A stretch of 64,000 bases of DNA from Micromonospora cathayae (GTDB lineage Bacteria; Actinomycetota; Actinomycetes; Mycobacteriales; Micromonosporaceae): the NCBI RefSeq assembly GCF_028993575.1, contig NZ_CP118615.1:4617001-4681000 (forward strand), given 5' to 3'. Below, one piece after another: positions 1-7,973 of the stretch. Position 1 is the stretch's first letter, and each line of letters begins with the position of its first letter. The notes under the pieces are model-generated. The model did not search any database. It had not been told where the DNA came from and was given only the letters and a program-made list of their open reading frames with translations. A program made the position numbers and the translations under genes.

Positions 1-1220
1 GACTTGAGGCCCCGCAGGTCCAGGCCGTCGTCCAGCGCCTCCCGGACCGCCGCGCGCAGTGTGCGTTCCGTCGTGCCCTTCCGCGCGACCGCCCCGGGGC
101 GTTCCGCCTCCGGCACCATGCCGACGGTGATCCGACCGTCACCCACGTATCCCACCGCGATCTGCGCCAGCAGGTGGCGTAGTTCGCGGACGTTCCCCGG
201 ATACGGTCGTACGGTCAGGATCCGCTCCACGGCCGTCTCGATCACGGGTGGTTTCGTCTGTAGAACCTGGCCCAGGAAGTGCCGGGCGAGCGCGGGTATG
301 TCGTCGCGCCGATCGGACAGCGGCGGCATGTCGACGGTGACGGCGGACAGCCTCGACCGTAGGTCCCGACGGAACCGGCCCGCCTTCTCGAGTTCCTCCA
401 GATTGCGGTTGGTGGCGCAGACGAGCCGGAAGTCCGTCTTCTGCCAGGTCGATGATCCGAGCGGGCGGAACGTCCTTTCCTGCAACACCCGCAGCAGTTC
501 CGGCTGGAGGGATTCGGGGAGTTCGCCCACCTCGTCGAGGAACAGCACGCCCCGGTGCGCGTCGGCGAACGCGCCGGACCGCGCGGAATGTGCGCCGGTG
601 AACGCTCCCCGCTCGTGGCCGAACAGTTGTGGCGCGGAGAGGTTGGCGACGATCGTGGTGCAGTCCACCACCACGAGCGGTCCGCTTCTGCGTTTCGGGT
701 CCAGGGTGTGCACGAGCCGGGCGGCCAGTTCCTTGCCGGTCCCGCTCTCGCCCTGGATGAGAACCGGCGCGTCGGAGAACCGGGCGATCTCCACCAGGGT
801 GCGCAGGGCGCGCCGGAGGGCCGGGCTCTCGCCGACCAGGCCGCCCGCCGCGGGCAGCGACTGCACGATCCGGTCGACCTGGTGCCAGCGTCTGATGCGG
901 GCGGCGACGCCCGGTAGGACATCCAGACCGTCCGCGGAGGCCAGGACCTCGGTGGCGCCGGCGGCGAGGAGCGCCCACGGATCGTCGGGGTACCCTCCCG
1001 TCACCACGGCGATGAGCCGGCGGGACCCGCGCCCCGAGATCTCGGCTATGGCGCGGGCCGAACACACCGATGGCGGGCCGATCAGCAGAACCGGTCCGGC
1101 GGTCTCCCGGTCGGTCAGGACACCGATTCCGGAAAGGGCGTCGCGGGCCGATCTCGACAGTTCGTCGTTACCCGGCGCCACGACCCACGCGCGGGCACCG
1201 GCTGGGTTCTCATCCGACAT
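1..1220 (-). CDS. Sigma-54-type AAA+ transcriptional activator (3' end beyond window)
   Basis: The frame is open from an ATG at 1220 to the window edge (406 codons visible, C-terminus missing). Residues about 10-120 form an unassigned, possibly pseudo-receiver-like N-terminal domain. Residues 125-345 are a sigma-54 interaction AAA+ domain: Walker A GESGTGKE (157-164), GAFTGA loop (205-210), Walker B GVLFLDE (224-230) and arginine-finger region RRDLRSR (284-290). A Fis-type HTH would lie beyond the window. GGAG sits about 8 bases before the ATG. Such proteins remodel RNA polymerase holding RpoN, which most actinobacteria lack, so the intact GAFTGA loop is surprising. Its targets and partner sigma factor are unknown. 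Longer-looking frames on both strands here are shadows: only this frame carries the motifs. Confidence 0.88.
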   Translation of the reverse strand, partial: MSDENPAGARAWVVAPGNDELSRSARDALSGIGVLTDRETAGPVLLIGPPSVCSARAIAEISGRGSRRLIAVVTGGYPDDPWALLAAGATEVLASADGLDVLPGVAARIRRWHQVDRIVQSLPAAGGLVGESPALRRALRTLVEIARFSDAPVLIQGESGTGKELAARLVHTLDPKRRSGPLVVVDCTTIVANLSAPQLFGHERGAFTGAHSARSGAFADAHRGVLFLDEVGELPESLQPELLRVLQERTFRPLGSSTWQKTDFRLVCATNRNLEELEKAGRFRRDLRSRLSAVTVDMPPLSDRRDDIPALARHFLGQVLQTKPPVIETAVERILTVRPYPGNVRELRHLLAQIAVGYVGDGRITVGMVPEAERPGAVARKGTTERTLRAAVREALDDGLDLRGLK

Positions 1221-1418
1221 GGCTGCTCCACGAAGTACGTCACCCCGGCATTTCGGAGAATGAGGGGTCGTTACCGTACGGCAGGCTTGTCGGAAAGCGG
1301 TCCGTGGCGACGTCGTCACCCGTCTGCGGAGGTCATCCGGGAGAGCGGCTCGTCTTCACGGTAGGCGTGTCCGGTCGGTGGTGCATCCCTGCCTGGTGAG
1401 AATCCTGATGCCCGAGTG

Positions 1419-1460
1419 ACGTTTGGGGTTTGCTTTTCCGAAGGGACCAAACGTTTTGGT
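1419..1460. promoter_or_regulatory. Paired inverted repeats upstream of the activator gene
   Basis: ACGTTTGG at 1419-1426 faces CCAAACGT at 1447-1454. The second arm also lies in a 15-base palindrome ACCAAACGTTTTGGT (1446-1460) with perfect 6-base arms. The rest of the 323-base gap 1221-1543 shows no gene and no convincing terminator. A role as operator for the activator gene, which starts about 200 bases away, is inferred. Confidence 0.35.
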
Positions 1461-1543
1461 GAACCGGGCCATCATGGATACATTTCCCCCGTCTGGGATG
1501 CGTTCGGGCCGGGCCTGTGGAAGCGGGCGGAAACGGCCGGGGA

Positions 1544-3169
1544 TCAGTGTTCGCGGTAGGTCGCGTGGTCGAAGTCGGCGTGGCCGTCACCGCCGCCGAG
1601 GTCCTGCACCCACAGCCCGAGGAACGCGCCGGTGAATCCCCACGCGGCGGGTTCCCCGTCGATGACGGTGGCGGCGTGCTCGTCGGACAGGGTGGTCGCG
1701 TCCAGCTCCACCGGGAGCTGCCGCCAGCCTTCGCCCAGGTCGTAGCCGAACCGGACGGCCGGCCCGTCGAACGCGGCCCGCAGGCCGATCCGGGTGACGC
1801 CGGTGGCGTCCACGGTGAGGTCCGGGTGGGTGGTCCGCCGTCCGCTGTCCGCGCTGAGCAGCTCCAGTACGGTCCGGCCGTCGTCGGTCCGGGTCAGGTA
1901 CAGGTAGTGCCAGTTGAGGGTGTTGTAGTAGGCGGTGACGCCGGCCAGTTGCCGGTGGTCGGCCGGGTCGAACTCGAGCACCGTCTCCAGGGTGCAGCGC
2001 GTCGCGCCGACCCGCCGGGCCACCAGGCTGGGCGTCTGCCGGCCGACCGGGGACTGTCCGCCGTGCAGCCGCAGGTGCGACGGGCGGGACCGCAGGTCCA
2101 CCCAGTCCGGGGTGGCCGGTCGGCGCAGCGTCGACCAGTGCGGGCCCAGCTCCGGGGCGTCGAAGTGGTCGGTGGCGGGTTCGGCCGGCCACGGGTGCGG
2201 CGGGAGCCCGGGTGCGACGACCTCGTCCGCCGGTACGCCTCCGGCGATCCGGGGCCAGCCGCCCGGCGTCCACTCGACCCGCTGGATGGCGGTCTCCCGG
2301 CCCAGCACGCAGTTGCCCAGCGGGGTGTACGGGCGGCCGACCAGGTGGGCCAGGTACCAGTCGCCGTGCTGGGTGCGCACCAGGCTGCCGTGGCCGGCCT
2401 TCTGCAACCGCAGGTCGGGGCGGCCCACCGAGGTCAGCAGCGGCCCGGCCGGGTCCACCTCGTACGGTCCGAACAGCTCCCGGGAGCGGGCGACGGTGAC
2501 CTGGTGTTCCCAGCTGGTGCCTCCCTCGGCGGTGACCAGCCAGTACCAGCCCTCGTGGCGGTACAGGTGCGGTCCCTCGGTGAGGCCGACCGGGGTGCCG
2601 GTGAAGATGATCCGGGACGGGCCGACCAGTCGACGGGTGGCCCGGTCGTACTGCTGGATCTCGATGCCGCCGAACCGGTCCCGGCCGGGCCGCCAGTCCG
2701 CGCTCATGCTCAGCATCCAGGTGCTGCCGTCGTCGTCGTGGAACAGCGCGGCGTCGAAGCCCCGGCCGTGCAGCCGGACCGGGTCGGACCACGGGCCGGT
2801 GATGTCGGGGGCGGTGGTGAGGAAGTTCTGCGGGTCCCAGTAGCCGCTGGCGAAGCTCGCCACGTCGCTGTAGACCAGGAAGAACTCGCCGTCGTGGTAG
2901 GTCAGGTCGGGGGCCCACACCCCGTTGGAGTCGCCGCAGCCGCGCAGGTCGAGCAGTCGGCGTTCGGTGATGATGCCGCCCAGTGCCCGCCAGTGCACGA
3001 GATCGCGGGAGTGGTGCACCCGGACGCCCGGGTACCACTCGAACGTGGAGGTGGCCAGGTAGTAGTCGTCACCCACCCGCAGGATCGACGGGTCCGGGTG
3101 GAACCCGGTCAGCACCGGGTTGCGGATCGACCGGGCGGCGGTCGCCACGTCTGCGGTCTCGGTCGACAT
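1544..3169 (-). CDS. GH43 beta-xylosidase / alpha-L-arabinofuranosidase
   Basis: A 541-residue protein without a signal peptide, so probably cytoplasmic. It would hydrolyse imported xylo- or arabino-oligosaccharides. The five-bladed GH43 propeller fills residues 15-320 with the catalytic set visible: general base Asp26 (HPDPS), pKa modulator Asp139 (GFDAALF) and acid Glu198 (TEGPHLY). A C-terminal beta-sandwich (about 345-541, starting near DHFDAPELGPHW) is the XynB-type GH43_C2 domain. The start is placed at the ATG at 3169, preceded by AGAGGAG; a longer frame to 3241 lacks a ribosome site. It is divergent from the ABC transporter at 3430 and shares its control region. Whether xylose or arabinose is the main product cannot be settled from sequence. 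Confidence 0.9.
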   Translation of the reverse strand: MSTETADVATAARSIRNPVLTGFHPDPSILRVGDDYYLATSTFEWYPGVRVHHSRDLVHWRALGGIITERRLLDLRGCGDSNGVWAPDLTYHDGEFFLVYSDVASFASGYWDPQNFLTTAPDITGPWSDPVRLHGRGFDAALFHDDDGSTWMLSMSADWRPGRDRFGGIEIQQYDRATRRLVGPSRIIFTGTPVGLTEGPHLYRHEGWYWLVTAEGGTSWEHQVTVARSRELFGPYEVDPAGPLLTSVGRPDLRLQKAGHGSLVRTQHGDWYLAHLVGRPYTPLGNCVLGRETAIQRVEWTPGGWPRIAGGVPADEVVAPGLPPHPWPAEPATDHFDAPELGPHWSTLRRPATPDWVDLRSRPSHLRLHGGQSPVGRQTPSLVARRVGATRCTLETVLEFDPADHRQLAGVTAYYNTLNWHYLYLTRTDDGRTVLELLSADSGRRTTHPDLTVDATGVTRIGLRAAFDGPAVRFGYDLGEGWRQLPVELDATTLSDEHAATVIDGEPAAWGFTGAFLGLWVQDLGGGDGHADFDHATYREH

Positions 3170-3199
3170 GTCGGCTCCTCTGGTCCAGCTTTCGAACAA

Positions 3200-3209
3200 C
3201 TTCCGGAAG
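3200..3209. promoter_or_regulatory. Palindrome CTTCCGGAAG in the GH43 leader
   Basis: A perfect 10-base palindrome 31 bases upstream of the GH43 start codon. It shares the CTTCCG half with the site at 3348-3361. Probably bound by the LacI-family regulator encoded at 6663; inferred. Confidence 0.45.
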
Positions 3210-3347
3210 ATCGTCCCGGCTACTCGGAAACTCTCGCCCACCGTAACGGTTCACGTCTATTCAGGACAGCCCCCTTGACCATCAATACATCGACGTCGTA
3301 GCGTGCCGGCCATCACTCCGAAACACCATCGGAACCACCGGCTCGAT

Positions 3348-3361
3348 ACCGAAACTTCCGG
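3348..3361. promoter_or_regulatory. Candidate BxlR-type operator upstream of the ABC transporter
   Basis: ACCGAAACTTCCGG resembles the CGAAACTTTCG-like operators I recall for xylose-utilisation LacI repressors of streptomycetes. Related fragments CGGAAACT (3225-3232) and CCGAAAC (3318-3324) occur in the same divergent region. It is 69 bases before the solute-binding-protein start. Confidence 0.45.
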
Positions 3362-3429
3362 AGACCGCTTCCGGTAACTGCCGGATGCACCGGCATCCGA
3401 GCACCTCGTGAGTCCGCGAAGGGATGGCC

Positions 3430-4719
3430 ATGACCGCGCACCTCTCCCGTCGAACGTTGCTCGGCCTCGTCGGCGTCGGCGTCGGCAGCTACCTGCTCAG
3501 CGCCTGCAGCGGGGACTCCGACGACCCGGGCGGCCCGCAGGCCATCAACTGGTGGCACATCCAGAACACCGAGCCGATGCTGCCGGTGTGGGCGGACATC
3601 GCCAAGACCTACCAGGACGCCCACTCCGGCGTGAAGGTCGAGATCCAGCCGCTGGAGAACGAGGCGTTCAAGGCCAAGCTCACCACCGCCACCCAGGCCG
3701 GCTCCCCGCCCGACCTGTTCCAGTCCTGGGGTGGGGGAGTGCTCAAGCAGCAGGTCGACGCCGGCCTGGTGAAGGACCTCACCGACGACGTCAAGCCGTG
3801 GATCGACACGCTGCTGCCCCTCGCGCTGGAGCCGTACACCATCGACGGTCGGATCTACGGGGTGCCGTTCGACCTCGGCATGGTCGGCTTCTGGTACAAC
3901 AAGGACCACTTCGCGAAGGCCGGCATCACCGCCCCGCCCGCCACCTGGGCCCAGCTCCTCGACGCGGTCACCAAGATCAAGGCAACCGGTGTCGTCCCGG
4001 TCGCCCTGGCCGGCAAGGACAAGTGGCCGGCCCACTTCTACTGGGCGTACCTGTCCATGCGGATCGGCGGCCTCGGCGCGTTGCAGCAGGCGTCCAAGGA
4101 CAACAACTTCGACACCCCCGACTTCGTCGCCGCCGGCCAGCGGTTCAAGGAACTCGTCGACCTCCAGCCGTTCCAGAAGGGGTTCCTCGGTGCCGAGTAC
4201 GGCTCCCCGGACGGGCAGGCGGCCACCATGGGCAACGGCGGCGCGGCCATGGAGCTGATGGGCCAGTGGGCGCCGTCGGTGCAGGCGTCCTCCTCCACCA
4301 GCAAGAAGGGCATCGGCGACAAGCTCGGCTTCTTCCCGTTCCCGGCCGTCGACGGCGGCAAGGGCACCGCCACCGAGGTGTTCGGCGGCGGCAACGGCTT
4401 CGCCGTCGGCCGGGACGCCCCGGACTCCACCGTCGACTTCCTCAAGACGCTGCTCAGCGTGGACAACCAGCGCCGCTCCGCGAAGACCGGCGCGGTGCTG
4501 CCGACGGTCACCGAGGCCACCGACGCCATCGCCGACGCCAACAACAAGGCCGTCGCGCAGACCCTGGCCGCCGCGACCGGCTTCCAGCTCTACCTGGACC
4601 AGGCGTACCCGCCGGCCGTCGGTCAGCAGGTCAACGACAGCGTCGCCGCGCTGGTCGCCGGCAACAAGACCGCCGAGCAGATCGTCAAGGACATCACCGC
4701 GGTGGCGAAGAGCCAGTAG
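3430..4719 (+). CDS. Sugar ABC transporter solute-binding lipoprotein (family 1)
   Basis: Exported sugar receptor of a CUT1-type importer, 429 residues. The N-terminus has SRRTLL, a hydrophobic stretch and lipobox LSAC, so it should be lipid-anchored, possibly through Tat. The mature part has the WWHIQNTEP start and bilobed fold features of extracellular solute-binding family 1, including a GVPFDLGMVGFWYN segment typical of oligosaccharide receptors. An AAGGG six bases before the ATG at 3430 supports this start over the ATG at 3424. It leads an operon with two permeases (4770, 5762) and a LacI regulator (6663). No ATPase is encoded, so a shared MsiK/MalK-type ATPase elsewhere is expected. Divergence from a GH43 gene suggests xylo- or arabino-oligosaccharides. 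Confidence 0.92.
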   Translation: MTAHLSRRTLLGLVGVGVGSYLLSACSGDSDDPGGPQAINWWHIQNTEPMLPVWADIAKTYQDAHSGVKVEIQPLENEAFKAKLTTATQAGSPPDLFQSWGGGVLKQQVDAGLVKDLTDDVKPWIDTLLPLALEPYTIDGRIYGVPFDLGMVGFWYNKDHFAKAGITAPPATWAQLLDAVTKIKATGVVPVALAGKDKWPAHFYWAYLSMRIGGLGALQQASKDNNFDTPDFVAAGQRFKELVDLQPFQKGFLGAEYGSPDGQAATMGNGGAAMELMGQWAPSVQASSSTSKKGIGDKLGFFPFPAVDGGKGTATEVFGGGNGFAVGRDAPDSTVDFLKTLLSVDNQRRSAKTGAVLPTVTEATDAIADANNKAVAQTLAAATGFQLYLDQAYPPAVGQQVNDSVAALVAGNKTAEQIVKDITAVAKSQ

Positions 4720-4769
4720 GCCGTGGCCCACCACCGACCCGTACCCGTACGCGAACCAGTGGAGCTGTG

Positions 4770-5765
4770 ATGACCAGGCCGCCGACGATGTCGGGTACCC
4801 GGGATGGTGTGGTGACCGGAGCGTCGACGCCGGAACCGGGGGCCGCGCGACCGCGTGGCCGCCGGTTCCGGGCGGGCCGGGCGGGCACCCTGGCCGTCTT
4901 CCTGGCCCCGGCGCTGGTGCTGTTCCTCCTGCTGGTCGTCGCCCCGATCGTGGTGGCGAGCTACGCCAGCATGTACAAGTGGAACGGCTTCGGCCTGCCG
5001 GAGAACTTCGTCGGGCTGGACAACTACACCCGCGCCTTCCGCGACCCCACCTTCCTCGGGGACCTGTGGCGCGGTCTGGTGCTGATCGTCCTGTCGCTAC
5101 TGGTCCAGTTGCCGGTCGCGCTCGGCCTGGCCATGCTGCTGAACCAGCCGCTGAAGGGCCGCAGCGTCTACCGGCTGATCTTCTTCGCCCCGTACGTGCT
5201 CTCCGAGGTCACCACCGCCGTCCTGTTCACCCTGGTGTTCTCCCCCAACCGGGGGCTGGGTGACGGGCTGACCCGCCTGCTCGGCGCGGACGCCGGCACG
5301 ATCTTCGCCGACCCGGACACCGTGCTGCTCGCCGTCTTCCTGGTCGTCTCCTGGAAGTACTTCGGCTTCTACATGATCCTCTACCTGGCGGGTCGGCAGA
5401 GCATCCCGAAGGAACTGCACGAGGCGGCCACCGTCGACGGGGCCGGTGCCTGGGAGTCGTTCCGGCACGTCACGCTGCCCCTGCTCGGCCCGACCATCCG
5501 GATCAGCGTCTTCCTGTCGGTCATCGGCACCATCCAGTTGTTCGACATGGTGTGGGTGCTCACCGGCGGCGGCCCGATCCACGCCTCGGAGACCATGGCG
5601 GTCACCATGTACCAGTACGGCTTCCGCCGCTTCGAGGTCGGCTACGCCAGCGCGATCAGCATCGTCATGTTCCTGCTGAGCCTCGTCTTCGCCCTGTTCT
5701 ACCAGCGGATCATCATGCGCCGCGACACCGAAGGGGCGCTCACCAACCAGGGAGCGAACGGATGA
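4770..5765 (+). CDS. Sugar ABC transporter permease (MalF-type)
   Basis: Integral membrane subunit, 331 residues. An N-terminal basic, Pro/Gly-rich cytoplasmic tail (about 45 residues) is followed by six predicted membrane helices. The EAA loop that contacts the ATPase is seen as EAATVDGAGAWESFRHVTLP. The ATG at 4770 has GGAG five bases upstream. The gene follows the binding protein by 50 bases, and its stop overlaps the next permease start (ATGA). It forms the heterodimeric channel with the product of 5762-6601. Confidence 0.93.
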   Translation: MTRPPTMSGTRDGVVTGASTPEPGAARPRGRRFRAGRAGTLAVFLAPALVLFLLLVVAPIVVASYASMYKWNGFGLPENFVGLDNYTRAFRDPTFLGDLWRGLVLIVLSLLVQLPVALGLAMLLNQPLKGRSVYRLIFFAPYVLSEVTTAVLFTLVFSPNRGLGDGLTRLLGADAGTIFADPDTVLLAVFLVVSWKYFGFYMILYLAGRQSIPKELHEAATVDGAGAWESFRHVTLPLLGPTIRISVFLSVIGTIQLFDMVWVLTGGGPIHASETMAVTMYQYGFRRFEVGYASAISIVMFLLSLVFALFYQRIIMRRDTEGALTNQGANG

Positions 5766-6601
5766 CCACCCCGGCCAGCCCGGCGGTCCGGGCCCGCCGC
5801 CTCGTACTGCACCTCGTCTCGGTCGCCGTCGGCGCGCTCATCGTGGTGCCGATCCTGTTCGGGGTGCTCGGCGGCTTCAAGGACAACGGGCAGCTCTCCA
5901 CCAACCCGCTCGGCTGGCCCGACCCGTGGGTGACCGAGAACTACACCGGCATCCTCGCCTCCGAGGTGTTCTGGCGGCAGCTCGGCAACAGCCTCCTCAT
6001 CGCGGTGACCGGCACGGTGATCGTGGTCGGGTCGGCGGCGATGGCCGCGTTCGTCCTGGCCCGGTACGCCTTCCGGGGCCGGGAGCTGATCGTCACCCTC
6101 TTCGCGATCGGGCTGATGTTCCCGTTCGCGGTGGCGATCCTGCCGCTGTTCGTGCTGCTGCGGGGCATGGGCCTGCTGGACAACCCGCTCGGGGTGATCC
6201 TGCCGCAGGCCGCGTTCGGTCTGCCGGTCACCATCATCATCCTGCGGCAGTTCTTCCGGACCATCCCCGGCGAGGTCGAGGAGGCCGCCATCCTCGACGG
6301 GTGCGGCCCGTTCGGGTTCTTCTGGCGGGTGCTGCTGCCGATGGCCCGTCCCGCGCTGGCCACCGTCTCCGTGCTGGCGGTCGTGACGAGCTGGAACAAT
6401 TTCATGCTGCCGCTGGTGGTCTTCACCGACCAGAGCTGGTGGACCCTGCCGGTCGGGGTCCAGGCGTTCCAGGGGCAGTACGCCGACGACACCGCCCGGG
6501 TGCTCGCCTACGTGGTGCTGTCCATGCTGCCGGCGCTGGGCTTCTACGCGGTGGCCGAACGCCAGCTCGTCGGCGGCCTGGCCGGCAGCGTGAAGGGTTG
6601 A
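5762..6601 (+). CDS. Sugar ABC transporter permease (MalG-type)
   Basis: Second permease of the CUT1 importer, 279 residues with six predicted membrane helices. The EAA motif is visible as EEAAILDGCGPFGFFWRVLLP, and the C-terminus (GLAGSVKG) is typical of MalG-like proteins. The start overlaps the stop of the upstream permease by four bases, indicating coupled translation. The next gene, a LacI regulator, begins 61 bases later on the same strand. Confidence 0.93.
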   Translation: MTTPASPAVRARRLVLHLVSVAVGALIVVPILFGVLGGFKDNGQLSTNPLGWPDPWVTENYTGILASEVFWRQLGNSLLIAVTGTVIVVGSAAMAAFVLARYAFRGRELIVTLFAIGLMFPFAVAILPLFVLLRGMGLLDNPLGVILPQAAFGLPVTIIILRQFFRTIPGEVEEAAILDGCGPFGFFWRVLLPMARPALATVSVLAVVTSWNNFMLPLVVFTDQSWWTLPVGVQAFQGQYADDTARVLAYVVLSMLPALGFYAVAERQLVGGLAGSVKG

Positions 6602-6662
6602 CCGACCGGGCCTCCGGTAGCCTTCTGCGACCAGAGGCACCAGGCACGACGAAAGGGCGGAC

Positions 6663-7679
6663 GTGGGCTCCGACAACAACCGGAACGTCACCATCGCGAT
6701 GATCGCGCGCCTGGCCGGCGTCTCCGTACCCACGGTCTCCCGGGTCATCAACGGCCGCTCGGACGTGGCGCCGCAGACCCGGGAACGGGTCGAGGAACTG
6801 CTCACCCGGCACGGCTACCAGCGCCGGTCGGCGAGCCGCCGGCCCGGGTCCGGCCTGGTCGACCTGGTCTTCAACGACCTGGACAGCCCGTGGGCGGTGG
6901 AGATCATCCGGGGGGTGGAGGACGTCGCGCACGCCGCCGGCACCGGCACCGTGGTGTCGGCGATCCACCGGCGTACGTCGGCGGCCAAGCAGTGGCTCGA
7001 CAACATGCGGTCCCGGTCCACCGAGGGGGTCATCTTCGTGACCTCGATAGTGGCTCCACCGTTGCAGGCCGAGCTGCGCCGGCTCAACATCCCGGTCGTC
7101 ATCGTCGACCCGGCCGGGGTGACCCCGCAGGAGGCCCCCACGATCGGGGCCACCAACTGGGCGGGCAGCCTGCGGGCCAACCAGTACCTGCTCGGGCTTG
7201 GGCACCGCCGGATCGGGTTCATCGCCGGGCCGCCGCAGCTGATGTGCAGCCGGGCCCGGATGGACGGCTACCGGGCCGCGCTCGACGCCGCCGGCATCGC
7301 CGTCGACGACACGCTCATTAGGCCGGGCAACTTCTACCACGAGGCCGGCTACGCCGGTGGGACCCAGTTGCTGGCCCTGCCCGACCCGCCCACCGCCATC
7401 TTCGCCTCCAGCGACCAGATGGCGCTGGGCGTCTACGAGGCGGTCCGTAAGCGTGGGCTGCGGGTGCCCGACGACATCAGCGTGGTGGGCTTCGACGACC
7501 TGCCCGAGGTCCGGTGGTGCTCGCCGCCGCTGACCACGATCCGGCAGCCGCTGGCCGAGATGGGCATGCTGGCGGCCCGTACCGTGCTGCGGCTGGCCAA
7601 CGGCGAACGGATCGAGAGCCCGCGGGTCGAACTCGCCACCGAGCTGGTCGTCCGGGACAGCGCCGCCCCGCCGCGCTGA
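6663..7679 (+). CDS. LacI-family regulator of the xylo/arabino-oligosaccharide unit
   Basis: A 338-residue repressor. The HTH is at 10-32 (IAMIARLAGVSVPTVSRVIN) and the periplasmic-binding-like effector domain covers 62-330, ending with the FDDLPE and TTIRQPL motifs of the family. The reading-head residues equivalent to LacI 17-18 are Val-Pro, GalR-like rather than LacI-like. Start GTG at 6663 has AAAGGG upstream. Last gene of the transporter operon, so it probably controls its own operon and the divergent GH43 through the CGAAAC/TTCCG sites at 3200-3361. The effector is inferred to be a xylose- or arabinose-containing sugar. Confidence 0.88.
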   Translation: MGSDNNRNVTIAMIARLAGVSVPTVSRVINGRSDVAPQTRERVEELLTRHGYQRRSASRRPGSGLVDLVFNDLDSPWAVEIIRGVEDVAHAAGTGTVVSAIHRRTSAAKQWLDNMRSRSTEGVIFVTSIVAPPLQAELRRLNIPVVIVDPAGVTPQEAPTIGATNWAGSLRANQYLLGLGHRRIGFIAGPPQLMCSRARMDGYRAALDAAGIAVDDTLIRPGNFYHEAGYAGGTQLLALPDPPTAIFASSDQMALGVYEAVRKRGLRVPDDISVVGFDDLPEVRWCSPPLTTIRQPLAEMGMLAARTVLRLANGERIESPRVELATELVVRDSAAPPR

Positions 7680-7973
7680 CCACCGGCCCGCCGCACCGGC
7701 CGTCGGCCGCCACCGCGCTGGCCGCCGGTGAGGAAACCTTGAGCCGCACCGAGTCGCTGTGGGATCGTGATACGCCGATACGCCGCCGTGCGGGGCTGAC
7801 CGCCGTCCATGGGCACCGGGCCACCACGGCCCCGGGGACGGTACCGGGTGCGATGGCACGCGCCCGGGACCGAACCGTCCACGAGTCCACCCGCCGGACG
7901 GCAGGGGCCGCTGGTGCGCGCAGCCTGTCACCGCAGCGGGTGACTCTGTCGTGATCAGCGAAGGAAGTCAGCC
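7680..7973. other. Intergenic region before the clan GH-A enzyme
   Basis: No gene seen. It holds a tandem 8-mer ATACGCCG (7770-7785) and a palindrome with arms GTCACC/GGTGAC (7927-7944) some 30 bases before the next start. The palindrome is not found at other promoters here, so no role is assigned. Confidence 0.4.

Noticed and set aside
1221..1543. Sigma-54 (-24/-12) promoter for the activator gene
   Set aside because: GG...GC pairs occur (for example near 1375-1393) but the spacing is 9 rather than 10 and flanking consensus bases are missing.
7927..7944. GTCACC/GGTGAC palindrome as an operator of the 7974 gene
   Set aside because: Single occurrence, close to the ribosome site, GC-rich; chance cannot be excluded.
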